A stretch of 64,000 nucleotides of DNA, taken from Bin5 sp965220715 (GTDB lineage Bacteria > Chloroflexota > Anaerolineae > Caldilineales > Caldilineaceae). A program made the translations under genes and the position numbers. The notes under the pieces were generated by a model. It made no database searches. It was given only the letters and a program-made list of their open reading frames with translations, and was not told the origin of the DNA. Shown here one piece after another: positions 1 to 8,884 of this stretch (position 1 is the stretch's first letter; each line of letters starts with the position of its first letter). Location: assembly GCA_965220715.1 (NCBI GenBank), contig OZ244843.1, positions 1,798,001 to 1,862,000 on the forward strand, written 5' to 3'.

Positions 1-612
1 GCCCGCGACACCGGTCACGCTCAACGGCCGCGGCATCCCCAGCAGCCACCAGGCCGAGTCCAGTACATGCACCCCCATGTCGCGGAAAGCGCCGCCGCCT
101 TCGCGGATGAAACCGGTGTTCCACGCTGGAATACCGCTGCGGCGAATGCTGCGGGCGCGGGCGTAGTAAAGCTCGCCGAAAGTCCCCTTCCGCGCCAGCG
201 CGCCCATGTATTGCACCTCCGTGGAAAAACGAGTGGAGAGGGACATCATGTTGACGACACCGGCCGCCTCCGCCGTTTCCACTAACTGCGCCGCCGCCTC
301 CACCGAGTCGGCCAGCGGCTTGGTCACCAGGACATGCTTGTCGTGGGCCACCGCCTTCAAGCCCATCGGCACGTGAAGTTGATTGGGCGTGCCGATAAAG
401 AAGGCGTCGATTTCCCGGCTGCGGCAAAGCTCATCGAAGTCGGTATACAAGCGAACTTCGTCCGGCTGCGGCAGAAGCAGCGCAAAATCGTTCATGCGCT
501 CCTCGAACAGATCGCACAGCGCCACCACCTCCGCGCGCGGGTTGTTTGCAAGAGCGAGACCGTTTGGCCTGCCTATGCCCATGCCGACGACAGCTACGCG
601 TAGTTTTTTCAT
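1..612 (-). CDS. Gfo/Idh/MocA family oxidoreductase, 3' end cut by window edge
   Basis: Partial gene: 204 codons from an ATG at 610-612, running off the left edge without a stop. The start reads MKKLRVAVVGMGIGRPNG, a Rossmann dinucleotide-binding motif of the Gfo/Idh/MocA type. The family's signature follows: IGTPNQLHVP near residue 80 and a catalytic-lysine segment VTKPLADSVE near residue 105 (the usual EKP becomes TKP). Family members oxidise or reduce sugars, inositols or their acids with NAD(P), in the cytoplasm. It lies 85 bases downstream of an enolase-superfamily gene on the same strand, which suggests one sugar-acid catabolic transcript. The C-terminal substrate domain is mostly missing, so substrate cannot be inferred. 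Confidence 0.85.
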   Translation of the reverse strand, partial: MKKLRVAVVGMGIGRPNGLALANNPRAEVVALCDLFEERMNDFALLLPQPDEVRLYTDFDELCRSREIDAFFIGTPNQLHVPMGLKAVAHDKHVLVTKPLADSVEAAAQLVETAEAAGVVNMMSLSTRFSTEVQYMGALARKGTFGELYYARARSIRRSGIPAWNTGFIREGGGAFRDMGVHVLDSAWWLLGMPRPLSVTGVAG

Positions 613-697
613 GTAGGATTCTCGGTTTCCTGTGGCTGGATGCCAGTGACCGCCAGACCGCGCCGGCCAATGCACGCCTGCCACCGCAGCGTTTCGA

Positions 698-1843
698 TTA
701 TCGATCGATTGTCAGTGCGTAATGCCCTTCGATGTAAGGGTAACGCTCCGCAGCCTCCTCTGCCAACTCTATGCCTAGGCCGGGCCGATCCGGCAGACGC
801 AGTTGTCCGTCGTCCATTGCCGGCGGCTCAACAGCAATGCCCCATTGCAGCGGCCCCTGAATCTGGCAGACCTCTAGTATTTCCAGGTTCGGCAAGGCAG
901 CGATGGCGTGCGCGTGCGCCATCGCCATCAGCCCATTATGCCAGGAGTGGGGATAGAGTTTCAAACCGTGATGCGCCGCCATCTCAGCGATGCGGACCAG
1001 CTCGGTCAGTCCGCAGACGCCCGCGTCGGGCTGGACAATATCGTAGGCCCGCTTCTCAATGTACGGGCGAAACTGTTCCAGCGTCGTGAAGCTCTCGCCG
1101 CCGGTTAACGGCATCTCCACCGCGGCGGCAAGCGTGGCGTAGCCGTCGATATCGCTCCAGGGGATCGGCTCTTCCAGCCAGGCGAAGCCCAGTCGATCCA
1201 GCTCTCTGGCGATCGGCAGCGCCTCTTCCAGCGTCAGCCGGCAGTTGCCGTCCAGTGCCAATTCCATTCTGCCCCCCACCTGCTGATGCAACTCTCTCAC
1301 CAGGCCTAGAAAGCGGTCGACAGTCACGCCGTCCCACTCCCAATCTGTGCCGATGCGGAATTTCATCACCGGGAAGCCCTGTTCAACATACGCCAGCGCC
1401 TCGTCAATCAACTGTTCGGGACGATCGCGCCAGTCATAGCGGCAGCCGCTGGACGCGTACATGCGTACCGAGGCGGCCGGGCTGTCGCTGAGCAGTTCGC
1501 TGACTCGCTTGCCCGCCGCCTTCCCGCGCACGTCCCACAGGGCGCAGTCGATCCCGGCAACCGCCGCGTCATGGGCGCGGTCCCTGCCATTGGGGTGCGG
1601 CGGAGTGGCCGGGTCTGTCGCATCTTTGCCGATGAGTGTGGGTGCCAACCAGTCGACCCATTCGGCGATACGCGGTGGCACGCCGTAGGCGCTGGCTTCG
1701 CCGATACCGACCAGCCCCTCGTCAGTGTGGACCCGCACAATGGCGCAGTCGGCCTTTACCGTGCGGTAGCGGGCAGTGATCCACTGACGTTCCGGCTCGT
1801 GCATGCGCGAGAGGCATATTGTGTCGAGGGCGGTAATTCTCAT
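698..1843 (-). CDS. mandelate racemase/muconate-lactonizing family enzyme (enolase superfamily)
   Basis: 381 aa, full family length. An N-terminal capping domain (about 1-125) precedes a TIM barrel with the expected active-site pieces: MKFRIG (KxR) near 160, the metal ligands in LALDGN near 197, WLEEP near 223 and TGGES near 248, and a general acid/base histidine in PHSWHNGL near 300. Enzymes with this set abstract the alpha proton of a carboxylate and either racemise it or dehydrate a sugar acid. The clan cannot be fixed by eye; an acid-sugar dehydratase fits the flanking oxidoreductase. The start ATG follows a purine-rich GGGGATCC, 11 bases after the stop of the upstream gene, so the two are probably co-transcribed. 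Confidence 0.88.
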   Translation of the reverse strand: MRITALDTICLSRMHEPERQWITARYRTVKADCAIVRVHTDEGLVGIGEASAYGVPPRIAEWVDWLAPTLIGKDATDPATPPHPNGRDRAHDAAVAGIDCALWDVRGKAAGKRVSELLSDSPAASVRMYASSGCRYDWRDRPEQLIDEALAYVEQGFPVMKFRIGTDWEWDGVTVDRFLGLVRELHQQVGGRMELALDGNCRLTLEEALPIARELDRLGFAWLEEPIPWSDIDGYATLAAAVEMPLTGGESFTTLEQFRPYIEKRAYDIVQPDAGVCGLTELVRIAEMAAHHGLKLYPHSWHNGLMAMAHAHAIAALPNLEILEVCQIQGPLQWGIAVEPPAMDDGQLRLPDRPGLGIELAEEAAERYPYIEGHYALTIDR

Positions 1844-1854
1844 TTGGATCCCCT

Positions 1855-3771
1855 TTACCAGGGCAGCTTGTATGACGGCTCATTGACATAACGGGCCGTC
1901 TTGAAATCCAGTTCAATTCGCGTCGCGGGAGGAAGTTCGACCTGCAAGTATACGTCATCGACCGTCGCATCCTCAGTTGTCTGCCCGACTGTAGGCGACT
2001 GGTATGCCTCCTGGCGCCCTGGGAAGACGCTCGTTCGCTTCGTGTAGCACACAGTTTCGAATCGGTGCTCGCCGAATCCTCCGGCCTGCAGGATGACAGT
2101 ACGCGGCTCGTATGGGCTGAGATTGACCAACTCCACCACAGTGCGGTCCGCTTCCAGCCGCGAAACGAGGGCAGCCGCGTCCGGCGGCAGGCCCGGCCGT
2201 TTTCGGTCTGCGTCGAAATACCGCAGGCGGCAGTGTAGCAGTCCGCCGTTGTAGATGATCTGCGGCGCGCCGAGCGTGAGCTGTACGAGCGCCTCAGTGA
2301 TGACGGGGTTGAGCTGCTGCCAGTGGTGAATGTACACCTCTGTCAGGTCTTCCGTGTCCTGTCGGATCAACTCCAGGCGGCGGCAGACCTGCCCGTAGGT
2401 GGCGGCCAGCATCTGCGCCGGATAGTCGGGGTTGTCTCCCGCCAGGAAGCGCAGCCAGGGCTGTTCGTGGCCGTTGTCCTCCTTGTTTCGGAAACCCTGT
2501 ACCCGCCGCCAGTCGTACTTCTCCACCCGGCGTAGCGCCTCGACCCGCTCCCAGTCGGCGGCGTCCATCGTCATGTTCCAGACAGCCGTCGGGTATACCG
2601 GTGAGAGCGGCTGGTAGTCGAACCAACCCTCGTCATTGTGGCGATATGGAACGACAAAGATTCCCTCCTCTTCGTCGTCAAGTTGATCCACCCAGTGCGA
2701 GCGCAAGCTCATCGCTTCGCCGCTGGGATTTCGCATCTCCCCCAACGCCCAGATGGCATCATACTGGTCGTTTGCCAGCTGCAGATAGGCCTTCTCGCCG
2801 GTGAGTAGAAAAGCGTTGCCGCCGCCAACGGTCGCGGCCATGCCAATATTGTAGTAGCCGTGGGGCCAACTCCAGCCGTAAAGCCCGCCGTACCAGCGTC
2901 CGTCCATATACTCGCCTACTTCGCCCGAAAGCCCGACATTGTCCGGCAATAGCCCACCATTGCCGGCGGCCCGTTCCCGCCACTCGTCCACGTATTCGGT
3001 GATCCAGCGCCTGTACTTCTCCTCGCCGGTGAGCAGAAAGGCGTTGGCAATCAGGCTCGTCACCATCAAGTTGCCGACCACGTCACCTTTGCCCATGCGC
3101 TCATGCATCGCCTCGCCCATGCGCCTGGCAAGGACCGGTTCCTTTAGGTCATCGTATTCCCGCACACCCGCAATGTCTGTGTAAGGGAGGCCGTACGTCC
3201 GCATGACGGCGCTCCAACCGTAACTTGGCTCCGGGCTGTCGCTATGGCCCCAGCGCGGGCCGCCGCTGCCGTTATGAGGCGCGCGGATCAGTTTGCGCTC
3301 CGGGTCATAGTTGGGCGCGTCGGGGTTCTCGTTCAAATACAGGCCGGCAAACCGCCTGGCGCGCTCGCGGTTGCGCTCGTCGGTCGGGTCGGCCAGGCAC
3401 AGAAAGTAGAAGCAGATGTAGCTTTCGCCCTGGTGGAACTGGTCGTATCCCCGCTCATACTCGTCCAGCACAGGGCCGAGTTCCGTCAGTTGCTCTGTGA
3501 TGGCGTCCCACTGCCGCTGCCCCAGGGTGAGCATATGATCGCCGCCGCCGAGCAGATAGTAGAGAGGCCAGTTGTATGAGCTTTCGTAGAAATCATCAGC
3601 GCCGTCGCGCGAGTTTGACCATGTGTCGGCCCAGATCAACGTCCCGTCAGGCCGCGTGTACTTCTCCAGAAAGGGTTCTACGGATCGGTCCATCAGATCA
3701 AAAAGCGTCCGCTCCAACACGGCCCAGGCGGGCGGCGCATCTAGAGGGACGCTGGCAGTGAGTGTAAGCAC
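1855..3771 (-). CDS. large conserved protein of unknown function, possible alpha/alpha-toroid hydrolase
   Basis: About 638 aa, rich in W, Y, D and G. I do not recognise a named family. Segments such as DGTLIWADTWSNSRDGADDFYESSYNWP near residues 45-75, repeated LTGEEKYRRW / LTGEKAYLQLANDQYD motifs with long helices, and a C-terminal beta-rich part (about 530-638) look like an (alpha/alpha)6 barrel with a beta-sandwich tail, as in many glycoside hydrolases and lyases. No signal peptide is visible. The frame stays open up to a TTG at 3825, but a good promoter has its -10 box at 3825-3830, which would place the TSS inside that reading frame. I therefore prefer the GTG at 3771, which has AGGA eight bases upstream. 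Translationally adjacent to the enolase-superfamily gene downstream. Confidence 0.72.
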   Translation of the reverse strand: MLTLTASVPLDAPPAWAVLERTLFDLMDRSVEPFLEKYTRPDGTLIWADTWSNSRDGADDFYESSYNWPLYYLLGGGDHMLTLGQRQWDAITEQLTELGPVLDEYERGYDQFHQGESYICFYFLCLADPTDERNRERARRFAGLYLNENPDAPNYDPERKLIRAPHNGSGGPRWGHSDSPEPSYGWSAVMRTYGLPYTDIAGVREYDDLKEPVLARRMGEAMHERMGKGDVVGNLMVTSLIANAFLLTGEEKYRRWITEYVDEWRERAAGNGGLLPDNVGLSGEVGEYMDGRWYGGLYGWSWPHGYYNIGMAATVGGGNAFLLTGEKAYLQLANDQYDAIWALGEMRNPSGEAMSLRSHWVDQLDDEEEGIFVVPYRHNDEGWFDYQPLSPVYPTAVWNMTMDAADWERVEALRRVEKYDWRRVQGFRNKEDNGHEQPWLRFLAGDNPDYPAQMLAATYGQVCRRLELIRQDTEDLTEVYIHHWQQLNPVITEALVQLTLGAPQIIYNGGLLHCRLRYFDADRKRPGLPPDAAALVSRLEADRTVVELVNLSPYEPRTVILQAGGFGEHRFETVCYTKRTSVFPGRQEAYQSPTVGQTTEDATVDDVYLQVELPPATRIELDFKTARYVNEPSYKLPW

Positions 3772-3824
3772 AAGGAAGTCCTGTCTCAAATGGGGATGGG
3801 ATAGAGGAAAGTTGATCGGATGCA

Positions 3825-3853
3825 AGCCTACACGACGCCTGAATCCTTGTCAA
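3825..3853 (-). promoter_or_regulatory. sigma70-type promoter for the 1.9 kb unknown gene
   Basis: On the minus strand TTGACA (3848-3853), 17 bases, then TAGGCT (3825-3830). The -35 is perfect, the -10 matches 4 of 6. The expected transcription start near 3818 lies downstream of the most distal possible start codon, which argues for the internal GTG start. Confidence 0.45.
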
Positions 3854-3959
3854 ATTTTCCGCCGTACTTCAAAAATAGGGTATCTAACATGGATACATTA
3901 TAATGGTCGGCCAGTACCCCCTTTATGCTGTTCGTTACAATTGCACCTGAGGAATTCCT

Positions 3960-6110
3960 ATGTCAGATAAGACTGGTGTCTTCGCGGCTGTGTCAAGCCC
4001 TCAAGTGGACCTGCCGCCTCCGGTGGCGGCGATCCAGCCCGTGACACATCGGAACCACGGCGACGCACGCGTCGATCATTACTATTGGCTGCGGGAGCGC
4101 GACAACCCGGCCGTCCTGGCCTATCTGGAAGCCGAAAATAAATTTACCGAAGCAATGCTGGCCCACACAGAGGCATTGCAATGCGCCCTCTATGACGAGA
4201 TGAAGAGCCGTATCAAGGAAACAGATGAATCGGTACCGGTTGCCCACGGTGGCTACTACTACTACTACCGCGAGGAGGAAGGCAAGCAGTATCGTATCTA
4301 CTGCCGCAAGCAAGGTAGTCTGGACGCGGACGAGCAGGTGCTGATCGATCTCAACGTAGAAGCCGAAGGGCTCGAATATCTGCGCATGGGTAACTTTGCG
4401 GTCAGCCCCGATCATTCCCTCCTGGCTTTCGCCCTCGATACCGATGGCTCGGAGACCTACACGCTGCGAGTCAAGGACCTGGCAAGCGGCGACCTGTTGC
4501 CGGACCGGATCGAGAACACATACTACGGGCTGGAATGGGGCAACGACAATCGTACCCTCTATTACACCACGCTCGACCCGGCCCAACGCCCATTCAAGCT
4601 GCACCGGCACCGTCTGAACGAGGACGCTTCCAACGGTGAGGTCATCTACCACGAGGAGGATGAACGCTTCTTCCTCCAGCTCTACAAGGCCAAGAGCGAA
4701 CGCTATATTTTCTACGCTCTTGGCAGCGCTGTGACCTCGGAAGTGTATGCCATTGACGCCGACGACAGCGACGGCCAGCCCATTCTGCTGCAGCCGCGCG
4801 AGCAGGACATGGAGTACTTCGTCACCCACCATCGAAATCAGGCCGGGGAGGAACGCTTTCTCATTCTGACAAACTGGCAGGCGGAGAATTTCCGGGTAAT
4901 GTCAGCGCCGGTTGACGCGCCCGCCCGTGAGAACTGGCGGGAGCTAATCTCCCATTCCGCCGAAGTCATGCTGGATAGGATCGAGTCTTTCCAGGACTTT
5001 CTTGTGATCTGGGAGCGGGAGAGCGGTCTTACTCATATCAGGATTCAGGACCTGAGCGACGGAGCCTTTTTCGCGGGAGAGGAATCAGCCGCCCACCGGG
5101 TGGAGCAGTTGGAGCCGGTGTATACGGTCTTCCCCGGCCAGAATCCTGAATTCACCAGCCATACCCTGCGTTATCGTTACACCTCTCTCGTCTCCCCGCC
5201 GACTGTTTTCGACTATGGCATGAGACACCGCACCCGAACGCTGCGCAAACAGGACGAAGTGAAGGGCTACGATCCGGCCGCATACACGACCGAGCGCATC
5301 TGGGCGACCGCGCCCGACGGGGTCCGGGTGCCGATCTCGCTCGTCTATCCGGCTGACTTGAAGACAGACGGTCAGAACCCCTGCCTGCTGATCGGCTACG
5401 GCTCCTACGGGATGTCCTACGATCCGTCCTTCAGCAGCAACCATGTGAGTCTGCTGCAACGAGGCTTTGTCGTCGCCTACGCTCATATTCGCGGCGGCGG
5501 CGAGATGGGACGGCAATGGAAGGAAGACGGCAAATATCTCAAGAAGATAAACACCTTTGACGACTTCATCGCCTGTGCAGAAACGCTTATCGATCGCAAC
5601 TATACGGCGTCCCAGCGCTTGGTGATCAGCGGCCGCAGCGCAGGAGGGTTGCTGATGGGCGCGGTAACGAACCTGCGGCCCGATCTGTTCGCCGGCGTCG
5701 TCGCCGGTGTGCCTTTTGTCGATATCGTCAACACCATGCTCGACGCCACCATCCCCCTCACGGTCATCGAGTGGGAGGAATGGGGCAACCCGACCGATCC
5801 GGAGTACTACCACTATATGAAGAGCTATTCGCCCTATGACAATGTTGAAGCCAAGAATTATCCGGCCATTCTGGCCACTGCGGGCCTGAATGATCCAAGA
5901 GTGCAATATTGGGAACCGGCCAAGTGGGTGGCCAAACTGCGGGCGTGCAAGACCGACAACAACCCGCTTCTGCTCAAAACCGAGATGGGGGCCGGTCATT
6001 TCAGCAAATCCGGCCGCTACGACTACCTGGAGGAGGTTGCCTTGGAGTACGCGTTTATTTTAGACACCACTGATTCTGTCCCAAGCAGTTACAGGAGCAG
6101 TGAACGATGA
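3960..6110 (+). CDS. ptrB: S9 family serine peptidase (oligopeptidase B-like)
   Basis: 716 aa, the usual length for oligopeptidase B. The N-terminal half is a beta-propeller (about 70-430) and the C-terminal third an alpha/beta hydrolase. The catalytic serine sits in ISGRSAGGLLMG near residue 560, the aspartate in GLNDPRVQYWEP near 645 and the histidine in GAGHFSKSGRYD near 683. GYGSYG and IRGGGEMG, typical of the S9A group, are also present. No signal peptide, so cytoplasmic cleavage of short peptides, classically after basic residues, is expected; the exact specificity cannot be read here. The ATG has TGAGGA six bases upstream. Its stop overlaps the start of the next gene (ATGA), implying translational coupling. 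Confidence 0.92.
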   Translation: MSDKTGVFAAVSSPQVDLPPPVAAIQPVTHRNHGDARVDHYYWLRERDNPAVLAYLEAENKFTEAMLAHTEALQCALYDEMKSRIKETDESVPVAHGGYYYYYREEEGKQYRIYCRKQGSLDADEQVLIDLNVEAEGLEYLRMGNFAVSPDHSLLAFALDTDGSETYTLRVKDLASGDLLPDRIENTYYGLEWGNDNRTLYYTTLDPAQRPFKLHRHRLNEDASNGEVIYHEEDERFFLQLYKAKSERYIFYALGSAVTSEVYAIDADDSDGQPILLQPREQDMEYFVTHHRNQAGEERFLILTNWQAENFRVMSAPVDAPARENWRELISHSAEVMLDRIESFQDFLVIWERESGLTHIRIQDLSDGAFFAGEESAAHRVEQLEPVYTVFPGQNPEFTSHTLRYRYTSLVSPPTVFDYGMRHRTRTLRKQDEVKGYDPAAYTTERIWATAPDGVRVPISLVYPADLKTDGQNPCLLIGYGSYGMSYDPSFSSNHVSLLQRGFVVAYAHIRGGGEMGRQWKEDGKYLKKINTFDDFIACAETLIDRNYTASQRLVISGRSAGGLLMGAVTNLRPDLFAGVVAGVPFVDIVNTMLDATIPLTVIEWEEWGNPTDPEYYHYMKSYSPYDNVEAKNYPAILATAGLNDPRVQYWEPAKWVAKLRACKTDNNPLLLKTEMGAGHFSKSGRYDYLEEVALEYAFILDTTDSVPSSYRSSER

Positions 6111-6835
6111 TTAGGTTGATAGACAAAGAATTCGTGCGTATACGATCGTATGCTTTTCCCCCGGATTCTCCTCTGCCGCAGCTGTCAAGTTCGCTGCCGC
6201 GGAGACTGCGGCGCAAGATGCCCAGTCTTGAAGTTGATGCAGATGATCTGGTGACGCTCCGCTTTCACTTGCGGAGTCGGGTTGCTTGTATTCAAACCTG
6301 CGATGGTGTGGTGGGTTGGGAAGTTGCCTCCCCCTGCCAACTACAGATCCATTACAGCCAAGCCGCCCCGCAGCCTCGTCTGGACGTTAAGCCCGCTGAT
6401 CAGGCCGTTCGAATCACATCTTGGGACACCGCTTCGCCTGCCAGAGCCGGCTTCAGGGAAACTCAAGGCCACCTTATCAGAGGGGAGCAGGAGGAGTACA
6501 GTCTGGGTCAGGGTATCATGGCTCCGCCCGTCCTTGAAGGGGGAACCGATGCGACTCCGGTTGCGCAAAATGGTGATTATAGCCACAAGACGGGTAACAA
6601 TGGTACAAATGGCGCCATCAACGAACTCGGGCCCATGGCGACAGACGGAAACGGAGCGGGGAATCAGGTAGGACACGGTTATGTCCGTCTCGAGTTGCTG
6701 GAGTCCGGGTCGGAGAAGCCGCACATAATCCTGAGTTCCGACACCTTTAGTCTCGCTCTCCTTGGGCGCTACCGCCTGCTGGCGGAGACACTGGCAGGAT
6801 GGGCGGAGGCAACAACGTCGGTGGTTAGTAGCTAA
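6107..6835 (+). CDS. hypothetical protein coupled to the S9 peptidase gene
   Basis: 242 aa, unrecognised. The start ATG overlaps the stop of the peptidase gene (ATGA), the main support for it being real. The N-terminus (1-120) is basic and beta-like, with RFHLRSRVACIQTCDGVVGW; the middle (about 130-195) is low-complexity and rich in G, N and T (NGDYSHKTGNNGTNG); the C-terminus returns to a folded-looking VRLELLESGSEKPHIILSS and a helical end. No signal peptide or membrane segment. It could be a small regulatory or substrate-binding partner of the peptidase, but nothing in the sequence proves it. Overlapping open frames exist on both strands, so moderate confidence only. Confidence 0.5.
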   Translation: MIRLIDKEFVRIRSYAFPPDSPLPQLSSSLPRRLRRKMPSLEVDADDLVTLRFHLRSRVACIQTCDGVVGWEVASPCQLQIHYSQAAPQPRLDVKPADQAVRITSWDTASPARAGFRETQGHLIRGEQEEYSLGQGIMAPPVLEGGTDATPVAQNGDYSHKTGNNGTNGAINELGPMATDGNGAGNQVGHGYVRLELLESGSEKPHIILSSDTFSLALLGRYRLLAETLAGWAEATTSVVSS

Positions 6836-6890
6836 TATAGCTACTTTCCTCTGACCACAGAGTTATATCCATTGCAGTTTGAGGACCGTT

Positions 6891-7634
6891 ATGACTCGGA
6901 TTGCCATGTGGTGTGCACCGCGCACCATCTCGACCGCGCTCATGCGCGCCTGGGAAAACCGGCCGGACACGGTTGTGATCGACGAACCGTTCTACGCCCA
7001 TTACCTGCAAGCCACCGGCATGGATCACCCGGGGCGCGACGATATCATCGCCAGCTATGAGGCCGACTGGCGCATCGTCGCTCGCACCCTGACCGAAGAC
7101 CCCATGCCGGAGGGCGCGGCGATCTGGTATCAGAAACATATGGCCCACCACATGCTGGACCACATCGAGTTGGACTGGGCCCGCAAGCTGACAAACTGTT
7201 TTCTGATCCGGGCGCCGGCCGAAGTCATCACCTCCTACATCAAGGTTCGGGCCCAGCCCACTCTGTTGGATCTGGGCTTCCCGCAACTTCTGCGGCTGTT
7301 TGAAACCGTCCGTCGCGACACCGGCTCGATTCCGCCGATCATCGACAGCCAGGATGTGCTGGAGAATCCCCGCGGCACGCTCACCCTGCTGTGCGAAGCG
7401 GTGTCGGCGCCGTTCTCCGAGCGGATGCTCTCCTGGCCGCCGGGTCGCCGCGACAGCGACGGCGTCTGGGCGCCCTACTGGTACGCCGCTGTGGAAAAAT
7501 CGACCGGTTTCGCCCCGTACCGTCCCAAAGACGAAGCGCCGCCGCCGCATTTACAGGACCTTTTTGCCCAGGCGCAGGAGATCTACCAGGAACTATACAG
7601 TTTCCGCCTGACTACAGCGGGTCCTGGTCAGTGA
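6891..7634 (+). CDS. sulfotransferase-like P-loop protein
   Basis: 247 aa from the ATG at 6891, which has GAGG nine bases upstream; a TTG at 6879 is the alternative. The N-terminus RIAMWCAPRTISTALMRAWENR has the shape of the 5'-phosphosulfate-binding loop of sulfotransferases (PRSxST-like), followed by DEPFYAHYL. CFLIRAPAEVITSYIKVR near residue 105 corresponds to the 3'-phosphate-binding strand with its Arg and Ser. Sulfotransferases of this fold move sulfate from PAPS to small molecules; whether this branch does so is unknown. It is followed after 50 bases by a class IV aminotransferase homologue. I recall plant proteins combining both domains in one chain, so a joint function is likely. Confidence 0.78.
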   Translation: MTRIAMWCAPRTISTALMRAWENRPDTVVIDEPFYAHYLQATGMDHPGRDDIIASYEADWRIVARTLTEDPMPEGAAIWYQKHMAHHMLDHIELDWARKLTNCFLIRAPAEVITSYIKVRAQPTLLDLGFPQLLRLFETVRRDTGSIPPIIDSQDVLENPRGTLTLLCEAVSAPFSERMLSWPPGRRDSDGVWAPYWYAAVEKSTGFAPYRPKDEAPPPHLQDLFAQAQEIYQELYSFRLTTAGPGQ

Positions 7635-7684
7635 TAAGTGCCGGCCAGAGGGCATCACTTTGCTGGGCCTTGGGGTCTTGAAAA

Positions 7685-8590
7685 ATGTTGCAGAAATTCT
7701 ACGAAGCTAACCGCGACCTTCTCGTCAACATCAACGGGCAACTCGTTCACAGAAACGAGGCCGGCGTCAGCCCCTTCGACTCCTCTGTGCAAAATGGTGA
7801 TGCCGTCTGGGAAGGCCTGCGACTTTACGAAGGGCGTATCTTCAAACTGCAGGAACATCTGGCCCGCCTGCAGGACGGCGCGAAAGCCCTCGCCTACGAC
7901 GGCGTACCCTCCAATGAAGAGATCGTGGAGCAGGTGCGGCGTACCCTCAATGCCAATGACATGCAGGACAACGTCCATGTGCGCCTGACCCTCACCCGCG
8001 GCGTCAAGTACACCAGCGGCATGGACCCCCGCATAAATACCAGCGGCACGACGCTGATCGTCCTCGCCGAGCACAAACCACCAGTCTATGAACGGGAAGG
8101 CATCCGCCTGATTACGTCCGGCATTCGCCGCATCCCCCCAGACTGTCTTGATCAGAACATCCACTCCTGCAATATGCTCAACTCTATTCTGGCCAAGATC
8201 CAGGCAAACGCGGCCGGCGTCGATGATGCAGTAATGCTGGATCTTAACGGATTCGTCGCAGAAACGAACGCGACCCACCTGTTCCTGGTCAAACGCGGCA
8301 TAGTCGCCACACCCCACACCCATGCCTGTCCCGAAGGGATCACCCGCGCGACAGTGTTGGATCTGTGTCAGACGCATGGCATGCCGGCGGAAGTGCGCGA
8401 CATTTCGCTGCCGGAGCTCTACCGGGCCGATGAACTGTTCTGCACAGGCACGATGGGCGAACTGACGCCGGTGATCGAGTTGGACGGACGCGCTATTGGC
8501 ACTGGCGACAGCCGACCAGTCACACATCGCCTGCGTCAACTGTACGCCGAACAGACTCGCAGCTCCGGTTTCCCGATTCTGGCCGATTGA
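7685..8590 (+). CDS. class IV aminotransferase homologue (BCAT/D-AAT fold) with PLP lysine position replaced
   Basis: 301 aa, full length for fold-type IV PLP enzymes. FDSSVQNGDAVWEGLRLYEGRIFKL near 33-58 and the C-terminal GITRATVLDLC and ELFCTGTMGELTPV segments match branched-chain and D-amino-acid aminotransferases, and the glutamate that contacts the PLP nitrogen is in GFVAETNATHLF. However the segment that normally carries the Schiff-base lysine (KSLN or KxxNYL in relatives) reads NIHSCNML near residue 158, with histidine in the lysine position. If the alignment is right the protein cannot work as a standard transaminase. It may use another lysine, bind a ligand only, or catalyse something else together with the upstream sulfotransferase-like protein. 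Confidence 0.85.
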   Translation: MLQKFYEANRDLLVNINGQLVHRNEAGVSPFDSSVQNGDAVWEGLRLYEGRIFKLQEHLARLQDGAKALAYDGVPSNEEIVEQVRRTLNANDMQDNVHVRLTLTRGVKYTSGMDPRINTSGTTLIVLAEHKPPVYEREGIRLITSGIRRIPPDCLDQNIHSCNMLNSILAKIQANAAGVDDAVMLDLNGFVAETNATHLFLVKRGIVATPHTHACPEGITRATVLDLCQTHGMPAEVRDISLPELYRADELFCTGTMGELTPVIELDGRAIGTGDSRPVTHRLRQLYAEQTRSSGFPILAD

Positions 8591-8884
8591 CAGAGAGGAG
8601 AAGGCGTGGTCCGTCCCCCCGAACGAACCACACCTTTTGGCCGCCGCCGCACGCATCTTGGCGCAGCCGGGAAGGTCCTGCGGGGATATCCTGCGTCAAA
8701 GCCGGACTCCTATCCGCGCTCTGAAGAGAGAGGCTGGTTGCTTCGACAATAAGGTTAAGCTGTGTGGGTTAAACGATCTACAAGAGGAAGTTAACGTTTG
8801 GTCAAAAATACCGGTTGCCGGCTTTGAGTGGCTGCTGGTCGGTAAATTCACCAATCGCAGGTATCTGACTGCAGTTATCCGCGT

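Noticed and set aside
3899..3904. TATAAT upstream of the S9 peptidase gene
   Set aside because: No acceptable -35 box at 16-18 bases; not listed as a promoter.
3993..5999. Two long minus-strand frames opposite the S9 peptidase gene
   Set aside because: Shadows of the peptidase; no ribosome sites, valine/isoleucine-rich reversed codons.
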